Of a stretch of DNA of 5,465 nt, positions 1 through 4,501 are shown piece by piece. Source of the DNA: JBDSEG01 sp039920165 (GTDB taxonomy: Bacteria; Pseudomonadota; Gammaproteobacteria; Burkholderiales; Burkholderiaceae_C); contig JBDSEG010000370.1 of NCBI GenBank assembly GCA_039920165.1, forward strand, positions 1 through 5,465, in the 5' to 3' direction. Made by a program: the position numbers and the translations under genes. The notes below the pieces were generated by a model. The model was not told where the DNA came from, searched no databases, and saw only the letters and a list, made by a program, of their open reading frames with translations. Position 1 is the stretch's first letter. Every line of letters begins with the position of its first letter.

Positions 1-178
1 GCACCAGCGCCTCGGGCGCGAGGCCTGTGCGCTGCGCGGCGTGGGCACGCGCCGCGGCGACGACGGATTCGAGCGTGCCGTTCACCGGTCGAGGGTCGGC
101 ACCGCTGGTCGGTGGTTGGGCACAACCCGCCGCCGCAAAAAAAGGCAACGCTAGCGCCAGCCGATGCCAGCCGCTCAG
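1..178 (-). CDS. Putative lipoprotein precursor, 3' end beyond the window
   Basis: The frame is open from 178 to the left edge (59 codons) and encodes a clear lipoprotein signal: MSGWHR, a hydrophobic stretch LALALPFFAAAG, then a lipobox cysteine (AAG-C, Cys19). A Pro/Ser/Gly-rich linker (AQPPTSGADPRP) follows, then a helix-like segment (TLESVVAAARAHAAQRTG). I infer export by Sec, lipidation and a periplasmic membrane anchor. No ATG, GTG or TTG lies at a suitable place; the best start is CTG at 178-176, which overlaps the TGA of the upstream membrane gene as CTGA. An AGGAG at 188-184 sits 5 nt before it. This implies translational coupling with the membrane protein. The signal peptide contains a run of seven T on the coding strand. 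I do not recognise the mature domain, which is mostly outside the window. An annotation that ignores CTG starts would miss this gene. Confidence 0.62.
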   Translation of the reverse strand, partial: MSGWHRLALALPFFAAAGCAQPPTSGADPRPVNGTLESVVAAARAHAAQRTGLAPEALV

Positions 179-735
179 GCGAACTCCTGCCGCACCCGCG
201 CCGACATCAGCCGGCCGATGATCCACGCCAGCAGCGCGCAGCCACCCAGCGTGACGAGCGCCGCCATGACCTGCGAAGCGGTGACGAAGCCGCCGAACAC
301 GCCGAGCAGTTGCGCCGGCACCGGTGCGCTGCCGAGTGACGAGCCGAGGGTCTGCGCGACGACCGACTGCACCACCTCGTGCTGCAACCACAGCCCCATC
401 AGATTGGCGACGATCGCCACCGCCAGCAGCCCGATGAAGGCGCGCCGGGCCCAGTCCAGGCGAAGCAGCAGGCCGATCGCCGAGGCCAGCGTGGCGAGCG
501 ACATCACGAGGCCGGTTCCCACCACCCACGGCAGATAGCCGATCAGGAAGCCGGTGAGCAGCGGAAGCGAAGCTGAAGCGCCCTCGCCGGCAGGTGGGAA
601 CCCAGGCATGAGCGAAGTCATCGCCGCGTTCTGCACCAGCGCCGAGGCGCTGGCCAGAGCGGCCATGAAGATGAACACCCAGGCGGTCCAGGTGACGAAG
701 AGGGAACGGGCTCCGACGCTGTAGGTTTGCGGCAT
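175..735 (-). CDS. Small integral membrane protein with four predicted helices
   Basis: This 186-residue protein is almost entirely hydrophobic, with likely membrane segments near residues 12-34, 66-91, 98-117 and 152-174. Short positively charged loops occur (RLDWARR at 92-98) and the tail is basic (RLMSARVRQ). A longer loop with VVQSVVAQ and small residues lies between helices 3 and 4. The start at 735 is chosen because AGGAG (746-742) stands 6 nt upstream; the same frame stays open to 861 but that extension is rich in Arg and Cys, is not membrane-like and has no ribosome site. It is followed by a lipoprotein gene overlapping its stop by 4 nt, so the two are probably an envelope operon. A regulator remnant lies divergently upstream, with a dyad-rich stretch between. 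I do not recognise the family; no catalytic motif is visible. Confidence 0.8.
   Translation of the reverse strand: MPQTYSVGARSLFVTWTAWVFIFMAALASASALVQNAAMTSLMPGFPPAGEGASASLPLLTGFLIGYLPWVVGTGLVMSLATLASAIGLLLRLDWARRAFIGLLAVAIVANLMGLWLQHEVVQSVVAQTLGSSLGSAPVPAQLLGVFGGFVTASQVMAALVTLGGCALLAWIIGRLMSARVRQEFA
184..188 (-). promoter_or_regulatory. Ribosome binding site supporting a CTG start
   Basis: AGGAG on the minus strand, inside the last codons of the membrane protein gene, 5 nt before the CTG proposed as start of the lipoprotein. It is the main reason for choosing that start. Confidence 0.5.
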
Positions 736-741
736 GTTGGA

Positions 742-746
742 CTCCT
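742..746 (-). promoter_or_regulatory. Ribosome binding site deciding the membrane protein start
   Basis: AGGAG on the minus strand with a 6-nt spacer to the ATG at 735-733. It supports the shorter 186-residue product over the upstream in-frame ATGs. Confidence 0.7.
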
Positions 747-754
747 GACCGGTC

Positions 755-774
755 GAAGAACCCCTCGGTCCTTC
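755..774. repeat. Imperfect inverted repeat in the leader of the membrane gene
   Basis: GAAGAACC (755-762) and GGTCCTTC (767-774) form 8-base arms with one mismatch and a 4-base spacer. It lies about 20 nt upstream of the membrane protein start codon on the minus strand, just before the ribosome site. It could be a leader hairpin or operator; a chance occurrence is quite possible in this GC-rich DNA. Confidence 0.25.
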
Positions 775-852
775 AACGCGGCATGCACGACAACCCGGCA
801 CCTTGAAAGGCCATCGCATGTCCGATTTTGTGTCTCGGAATGTGACAGGAGA

Positions 853-882
853 GTCCCTCAACTGAGGGACGAAAGCGTCCCT
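853..882. promoter_or_regulatory. Three alternating GTCCCT/AGGGAC half-sites (operator-like or alternative hairpins)
   Basis: GTCCCTCA-AC-TGAGGGAC (853-870) is a perfect 8-bp-arm dyad, and AGGGACG-AAAG-CGTCCCT (865-882) is a second perfect dyad with 7-bp arms sharing the middle half-site. The half-site cores begin at 853, 865 and 877, an exact 12-base step with alternating orientation. The array lies 118-147 bp upstream of the membrane protein start and about 50 bp before the remnant of a divergent MarR-type regulator, the usual place for such a regulator's operator. In RNA the two hairpins would exclude each other. On the plus strand the second is followed by seven bases and then TTTTTT (890-895), so a weak terminator reading is also possible. 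The repeats are seen; the function is inferred. Confidence 0.5.
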
Positions 883-930
883 ACAACAGTTTTTTCCTGC
901 CTCGCGCTGCGAATTCGCAAGAGCCGTGAC

Positions 931-1131
931 ATCTGCACTGAGCCACAGGCAGCACGCGGCCTGTCGATGTCCGGATCACTGGCACGCGCAGCCCGCCTAC
1001 TCGAGCGCGGCTGGGTCGAGCGCGGCTGGGTCGAGCGCGTGCTCAGCCACCACGACCGGCGCGCGATGCACATTCACCTGACGGTGGCCGGCACCGAGCA
1101 GGCGCTGCTGATCGAATTGCTGATGAGGTGG
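931..1131 (+). pseudogene. Remnant of a MarR-type winged-helix regulator
   Basis: The plus-strand frame through here reads as the DNA-binding core of a MarR-family protein: LSMSGSLARAARLLERGWVER matches the recognition helix and following segment, and HHDRRAMHIHLTVAG matches the wing, where D-R-R and L-T-x-x-G are family hallmarks. Full MarR proteins are about 140 residues with dimerisation helices on both sides. Here the upstream sequence (FSCLALRIRKSRDICTEPQ) is not helix-like, no plausible start or ribosome site is seen, and the downstream part runs within a few codons into the 3' end of the converging BNR gene. The wing also carries a 5-residue tandem duplication (ERGWVERGWVER), which would disturb the fold. 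I therefore read it as a decayed gene; its position, divergent from the membrane/lipoprotein operon, suggests it once regulated that operon. The identification rests on motif resemblance only. Confidence 0.55.
1001..1039. repeat. 15-bp tandem repeat, 2.6 copies, inside the regulator remnant
   Basis: The unit tcgagcgcggctggg occurs at 1001-1015 and 1016-1030, with a partial third copy tcgagcgcg at 1031-1039. Being 15 bp, it keeps frame and duplicates five residues (ERGWV) just before the wing of the MarR-like remnant. Replication slippage is the simplest origin. Confidence 0.9.
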
Positions 1132-1147
1132 CGGCCGGCCCCGCCGG

Positions 1148-2239
1148 TCAGACCGCTGGGTCCGTTTCGTCGAAGCGCAACGCATAGATTGGCGGCAGCC
1201 GCGCGGCCAGCGCCGACCAGCGGTCGCCGCCATCCTCGCTGGTCCACACCTGTCCCGTCGTGCTGCCCATGATGAGCGAGCGCCCGTCGGCGCCGACCGC
1301 GAGGCCGTGCCGGTAGACGAGGTCATAGGCCTGCGACTGCGGCAGCCCCGTGCGCAAGGTCTCGAAGCTGCGCCCTGCGTCGCGTGTGCGGTTGACGACG
1401 ATCGCGGCATCGACCGGCACGCGTCGCTGGTCGGCGGCGGCCGGGACGAACCAGGCGCAGTCCGGGTCGGTCGGATGCACCGCGACCGCAAAGCCGAAAT
1501 TCGCGACCGGCACGTCGCGCACCTCGTGCCACGAGGCGGCGTTGTCGGTCGAGCGCCAGATGCCGTTGTGATGCTGGCACCAGAGCATCTCGGGCCGCGC
1601 CGCACAGCGCACGATGCGGTGCGAGTCCTGCGTGTTCGGATCGCCGGCCTGTTCGGGCGGCATGTAGTCGGCGCGCAGGCCGTCGGCGCGCAGATTCCAG
1701 GTCGCGCCATCGTCTCGCGTGACCCACACGCCGCCGCAGCTCACGCCGAGCAGCAGTTCGCCCGGCAGTTTCGGATGCGGGCAGATCGAGTGGATGCCCG
1801 GCGCGTCGTAGCCGCCGCCGAACCAGCCGAGTCGCTCGGGTCGGTTCCACAGCGACTCGACCAGTTGCCACGAATCGCCGCCGTCGGCCGAGCGGAACAA
1901 GCCACCCGGCAGCGTCCCGGCCCACAGGGTCCCGTGGGCCGCTTCCAGCGACCAGATCTGCATCAGCTTCCAGGGCGGCCCTTCGGCGCCTTCGGGCTGC
2001 GCCGGATAGGCCGGCGTCGCGACCTCGTGCCAGTGCGCGCCGGCGTCGTCGCTCGCATGCAGCTTGACCCCGAAATGGCCGAGGTTGAGTGCGGCCAGCA
2101 TGCGACCCGAGGGCTGCGGCGGCAGCAACATGCTCACCGGTTCGCCGAGAAAATGGACCCGCGCCACGGCCCAGCCGCCGGCGCCGCGTTGCAGTTCGAA
2201 CAGGCCTTTGCGGGTCGCGACCCAGGCGCGTGATGGCAT
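1148..2239 (-). CDS. BNR/Asp-box repeat beta-propeller protein (WD40/YVTN/BNR-like)
   Basis: This 363-residue protein contains six recognisable Asp-box motifs (S/T-x-D-x-G-x-x-W/F): SDDAGAHW (63-70), SADGGDSW (117-124), TRDDGATW (174-181), STDNAASW (230-237, degenerate), TRDAGRSF (285-292) and SEDGGDRW (334-341). They are spaced by roughly 50 residues, as expected for blades of a beta-propeller. Such proteins are often labelled exo-sialidase or glycosyl hydrolase, but Asp boxes are structural; I see no sialidase arginine triad or FRIP motif, so I would not call it an enzyme. No signal peptide is present (MPSRAWVATRKGLFEL), implying a cytoplasmic protein. The start at 2239 is chosen because AAGGAG (2251-2246) lies 6 nt upstream; the open frame continues further but overlaps the upstream gene. 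It follows the MoaD/ThiS-like gene by 19 nt on the same strand and is probably cotranscribed. Its ligand or partner is unknown. Confidence 0.85.
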   Translation of the reverse strand: MPSRAWVATRKGLFELQRGAGGWAVARVHFLGEPVSMLLPPQPSGRMLAALNLGHFGVKLHASDDAGAHWHEVATPAYPAQPEGAEGPPWKLMQIWSLEAAHGTLWAGTLPGGLFRSADGGDSWQLVESLWNRPERLGWFGGGYDAPGIHSICPHPKLPGELLLGVSCGGVWVTRDDGATWNLRADGLRADYMPPEQAGDPNTQDSHRIVRCAARPEMLWCQHHNGIWRSTDNAASWHEVRDVPVANFGFAVAVHPTDPDCAWFVPAAADQRRVPVDAAIVVNRTRDAGRSFETLRTGLPQSQAYDLVYRHGLAVGADGRSLIMGSTTGQVWTSEDGGDRWSALAARLPPIYALRFDETDPAV

Positions 2240-2258
2240 GGTGGGCTCCTTCGGTTTG

Positions 2259-2528
2259 TCAGCCGCCGGACAAGGCCTGCAGCACATGGACCTGGCTGTC
2301 GGGCCGCAGCGCATCGCTCTGCGCTTGCCGGTCGCGGCTGCGATGCCCGTCGATGAACACGACGACGTGCTCGCGCAGATGGCCTTGCTCGTCGAGCACG
2401 TAGCCGCGCAGCCGCGGGTTGACGATGAACGCGGCGCCCAGCGCATCTCGCAGGCACGCCGCGGCGGTCTGCAGCTCGGGCGTTTCGGTGAAGCGGCGCA
2501 ACTGCTGGGTGAAGACGATGCGGGCCAT
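2259..2528 (-). CDS. MoaD/ThiS-family ubiquitin-fold sulfur-carrier-like protein
   Basis: The product is 89 residues, the usual size for MoaD/ThiS proteins (about 65-95), begins with a typical strand MARIVFTQQLRRF and ends exactly in Gly-Gly (LQALSGG). Family signatures in between are a helix of the type TAAACLRDALG (21-31), an R-G-Y-V-L-D strand (41-46) and VVVFIDGHRSR (55-65). In the family the terminal GG is adenylated by an E1-like enzyme and converted to a thiocarboxylate to donate sulfur, or is conjugated to proteins. No activating enzyme or molybdopterin or thiamin gene is adjacent in this window. The ATG at 2528 is chosen by homology of the N-terminus; no good Shine-Dalgarno is visible, so the start is less certain than the stop. 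The gene lies 19 nt upstream of the BNR-propeller gene and diverges from rarD. Confidence 0.85.
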   Translation of the reverse strand: MARIVFTQQLRRFTETPELQTAAACLRDALGAAFIVNPRLRGYVLDEQGHLREHVVVFIDGHRSRDRQAQSDALRPDSQVHVLQALSGG

Positions 2529-2557
2529 GGCGCGATGATGCCGCGCGGCCCGGCCGC

Positions 2558-2587
2558 AGCGCATCGGGTGCGCTCCGGATGATCCGG
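2558..2587. promoter_or_regulatory. Two abutting dyads in the divergent MoaD-like/rarD intergenic region
   Basis: AGCGCA-TCGGG-TGCGCT (2558-2574) and CCGGAT-G-ATCCGG (2575-2587) are perfect inverted repeats that abut without a gap in the 81-bp space between the divergent starts at 2528 and 2610. This stretch must hold the promoters of both transcription units, though I cannot pick convincing -35/-10 boxes. The dyads may be operators, or may reflect the GC-rich composition. Confidence 0.3.
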
Positions 2588-2609
2588 CTGCGACGACAAT
2601 TGCGGCCCC

Positions 2610-3497
2610 ATGCACCGAGGAATCGCCAGCGCCGCCGCCGCCTACGTGCTTTGGGGACTGTTCCCGCTCTATTTCCGCCAGCTCGCGATGGTGGCGCCGG
2701 CCGAAGTGCTGGTGCATCGCGTGCTGTGGTCGGCGCTGTTCGTGCTCATGATCCTCGCGTGGCGCGGGCAGTGGCGCTGGATCGCCGCGGTCGCGCGCCA
2801 GCCGCGCGTGCTCGCGGCCTTCGCGGCGACCGCGCTGCTGCTCTCGGCCAACTGGCTGACCTACATCTGGGCCGTCAACAACGGCCATGTGGTCGATGCG
2901 AGCCTGGGTTATTTCATCACCCCGCTCGTCAATGTGCTGCTCGGCTATACGGTGCTGCACGAACGCCCGCGACGCGCGCAGTGGACCGCCCTCGGCTTGG
3001 CCGGCGCCGGCGTCGCCTGGCTCACCTGGCAGGTCGGCAGCCTGCCGTGGATCGCGCTCGTGCTCGCGGCGAGCTTCGGCTGCTACGGCCTCTTGCGCAA
3101 GATCGCCGTCCTCGGCGCGCTCGAAGGCCTGGCGCTCGAGACGCTGTGGCTCACGCCGTTCGCGCTGCTCGCCGCCGCGCTGTGGTGGGGCGCGGGCAGC
3201 GCGAGCCTGCCGCCGCCCGACCTCGGCACCGCCCTGTGGCTGGTTGGCATCGGTCCCGTGACAGCCGTGCCGCTGCTGCTGTTCGCGGCCGGGGCGCGGC
3301 GCATCTCGATGACGACGCTCGGCCTCTTGCAATACCTCGGACCGACGATTCAGTTCGTCCTCGGCGTCTGGGTCTTCCACGAGCCTTTCGCGGCGAACCG
3401 CCTGGTCGGCTTCGGCCTGATCTGGGCGGCGCTTGCGCTGTACAGCGCTGACGGCTGGCGTTCGATGCGCGCGACGCGCGCCGCGGTACCGGCTTGA
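2610..3497 (+). CDS. rarD: RarD-type EamA family permease
   Basis: The 295-residue protein matches the length and pattern of RarD (about 295 residues, ten membrane helices). Family-typical stretches are the N-terminal AAAAYVLWGLFPLYFR (8-23) with HRVLWS (36-41), the block NWLTYIWAVNNGHVVDASLG (81-100) followed by YFITPLVNVLLG (101-112), LHERP (116-120), and the C-terminal LQYLGPTIQFVLGVWVFHEP (240-259). RarD belongs to the drug/metabolite transporter superfamily and sits in the inner membrane; in E. coli it is named for chloramphenicol sensitivity but the physiological substrate is not settled. The ATG at 2610 agrees with the family N-terminus although no strong ribosome site precedes it. The gene is transcribed alone, divergently from the MoaD-like operon, and its last codons overlap a decayed toxin remnant on the other strand. 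Confidence 0.92.
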   Translation: MHRGIASAAAAYVLWGLFPLYFRQLAMVAPAEVLVHRVLWSALFVLMILAWRGQWRWIAAVARQPRVLAAFAATALLLSANWLTYIWAVNNGHVVDASLGYFITPLVNVLLGYTVLHERPRRAQWTALGLAGAGVAWLTWQVGSLPWIALVLAASFGCYGLLRKIAVLGALEGLALETLWLTPFALLAAALWWGAGSASLPPPDLGTALWLVGIGPVTAVPLLLFAAGARRISMTTLGLLQYLGPTIQFVLGVWVFHEPFAANRLVGFGLIWAALALYSADGWRSMRATRAAVPA

Positions 3498-3632
3498 GCC
3501 GAAGAGGCGGCGAACACCCAGTGTTCGCGCACCGTCATACTTGGCGCCGATGCCGGGCTTCTCGCCAGCAACGCGACGGACGCGCCAAAGTTAGCGGCAC
3601 AGCGCCAAGCGGACTTTGACCCGAATTGCCAT
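3483..3632 (-). pseudogene. Broken RelE/ParE-type toxin remnant
   Basis: Two nt after the antitoxin stop, an ATG opens a frame MAIRVKVRLALCR that ends at TAA (3593-3591). Reading on in the same frame gives GEKPGIGAKYDGARTLGVRR followed by LFGSSRYR, which resembles the central segment of RelE/ParE-superfamily toxins (E-P-G-I-G ... G-x-R-x-x-G-V-R-R-L ... R-Y). Intact toxins of this type are about 90-100 residues. Here the helical part between the first strand and the G-I-G motif is mostly missing, a stop is present, and the C-terminal strands are gone where the remnant meets the rarD 3' end. This explains the otherwise gene-free stretch between rarD and the antitoxin. Toxin identity is inferred from motif resemblance and from position next to the antitoxin. 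Confidence 0.6.
3510..3528. repeat. Perfect inverted repeat 13 bp after the rarD stop
   Basis: GCGAACAC-CCA-GTGTTCGC gives a hairpin with 8-bp arms and a 3-base loop, placed where a rarD terminator would be expected. No T-tract follows (GCACCGTCATAC), so it does not qualify as a classic intrinsic terminator. It falls exactly on the codons for Arg-Thr-Leu-Gly-Val-Arg of the toxin remnant, so its symmetry may be a by-product of that old coding sequence. Confidence 0.4.
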
Positions 3633-3634
3633 GC

Positions 3635-3853
3635 TCAACTTCGCGTTGGCAGGGACCGCATGAGTTCCTCGATCGTCACGTACTTGCCCCTGTCGATTTC
3701 CGCCATGGCGGCGAGGAGTTCGTTCTCTTGCGCCTCGGTGAGCGAGAAGCGCTCGTCGGCTCCACGTGTCACGACGGCGGCAACGGCGCGCTCCGTCAGA
3801 GGCACGCCTTCGAGAACGATCTTGCCGTTGACGGTTCCAGTGGCGACTTGCAT
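3635..3853 (-). CDS. Antitoxin of a type II toxin-antitoxin system (RelB/Phd-like), toxin lost
   Basis: The 72-residue product has the two-part look of small addiction-module antitoxins. An N-terminal strand pair (ATGTVNGKIVLEGVPLTE, about residues 4-21) is followed by an acidic helical C-terminus, SLTEAQENELLAAMAEIDRG (37-56), then KYVTIEELMRSLP, the typical toxin-wrapping tail. In the family the N-terminal part binds DNA and represses the operon, while the tail neutralises the toxin. The toxin gene should start just after it, and a broken remnant does so 2 nt downstream. The antitoxin itself has no internal stop. The ATG at 3853 fits the family start although the ribosome site is weak; the frame is also open upstream to the DUF3501 stop (residues such as VDYDHFTAPKYHPA), which I do not include. 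An orphan antitoxin may still bind the promoters of related modules. Confidence 0.68.
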   Translation of the reverse strand: MQVATGTVNGKIVLEGVPLTERAVAAVVTRGADERFSLTEAQENELLAAMAEIDRGKYVTIEELMRSLPTRS

Positions 3854-3909
3854 GGCGGGATGGTACTTCGGCGCGGTGAAGTGGTCGTAGTCGACGTCTG
3901 GAGCCGGGC

Positions 3910-4494
3910 TCAGCTTCCCAGATCGCCCGCCAGGCTCGCCAGCGTATCCGCCGCGATGGCCGTGTGGGCCGGGTAGTTGGTGTGGTCGCAGCCTAGCTTG
4001 ACCGCGGCGCCGGCTCGCACCGCCTCGCGCGCCGGCTTCGGAAATTCGAAGCGCACGAAATGCACCGCCGAGGTCTTCTCGGCGTTCTCGCGGTCCATGT
4101 CCTCGTCGGCGATGGCGTAGATGCGCGGCTGGCCCTCGACCTCGACGAACATGCGGTCCTCGACACCGATGAGGCGCGCGAGTTCGCGCTTGCGCTCGTG
4201 CGGGTCGGGGTATTCGATCAGCATCGTCGCCTTCCAGTTGCGCCCGTCGGGAACCAGCGCGGCATAGGCGTCGATCTCGGACTGGATGCCGTCCTCGTCG
4301 AAGATCTTCTCGATGTTCAGCATCTCCTGGATCTGGCGGCGGATCGTCTGCTCGTCCTCGAACTGCAGGTTCACGTGCTCGCCCAGGCTCACGCTGCGCA
4401 GGCGCCGGTGCGCGATCGCGGCCGGCTTGCTGCTGCTGCGAATCCTGGCGTAGGCCTCGAGCGTGAGCAGGCTCGCGTGGTCGATGCGGGTCAT
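3910..4494 (-). CDS. DUF3501 family protein
   Basis: The 194-residue product matches DUF3501 over its whole length. Typical pieces are the N-terminal SLLTLEAYARIR (8-19), HRRLRSVSLGEHVNLQFEDE (29-48), QIQEMLNIEKIFDEDGIQ (54-71), VPDGRNWKATMLIEYPDP (81-98), IYAIADEDMDRENAEKTSAV (125-144) and HFVRFEF (145-151). The function of the family is not established. It is commonly found downstream of a cysteine-rich Fe-S oxidoreductase and a rubrerythrin, which points to oxidative-stress or redox chemistry; the Fe-S neighbour is present here but broken. The start at 4494 is chosen because it gives the family N-terminus, has GGAG (4508-4505) 10 nt upstream and lies 7 nt after the upstream stop. An in-frame ATG at 4521 would overlap the upstream gene. 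No lesion is visible. Confidence 0.88.
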   Translation of the reverse strand: MTRIDHASLLTLEAYARIRSSSKPAAIAHRRLRSVSLGEHVNLQFEDEQTIRRQIQEMLNIEKIFDEDGIQSEIDAYAALVPDGRNWKATMLIEYPDPHERKRELARLIGVEDRMFVEVEGQPRIYAIADEDMDRENAEKTSAVHFVRFEFPKPAREAVRAGAAVKLGCDHTNYPAHTAIAADTLASLAGDLGS

Positions 4495-4501
4495 GGTCGG
4501 T

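Noticed and set aside
736..861. N-terminal extension of the membrane protein to an ATG at 861
   Set aside because: The added 42 residues are polar and Cys/Arg-rich with no ribosome site, and they cover the dyad array; the start at 735 has a strong AGGAG.
1307..2233. Long plus-strand open frame of about 308 codons
   Set aside because: It lies antisense to the BNR-propeller gene, is rich in Arg, Ala, Gly and His with no recognisable domain, and is typical of an antisense shadow in GC-rich DNA.
1148..2239. Annotation of the BNR protein as a sialidase
   Set aside because: Only structural Asp boxes are visible. No FRIP motif, arginine triad or secretion signal is seen, so an enzymatic name is not supported.
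2529..3380. Upstream extension of the MoaD-like frame to a 373-codon open frame on the minus strand
   Set aside because: The extension is antisense to rarD, is low-complexity (Arg, Glu, Gln, His) and does not resemble any domain; only the last 89 codons form the MoaD/ThiS fold.
2579..3451. Second plus-strand open frame overlapping rarD
   Set aside because: Arg/Ala-rich frame-shifted shadow of rarD, which has the far better family match.
3590..3655. GTTAGCG ... GCTCAAC and CTCAAC-TTCGC-GTTGGC resembling integron attC core sites
   Set aside because: The core boxes do not fit the attC consensus in the required order, there is no internal L-box structure or integrase, and the stretch is explained by the antitoxin 3' end and toxin remnant.
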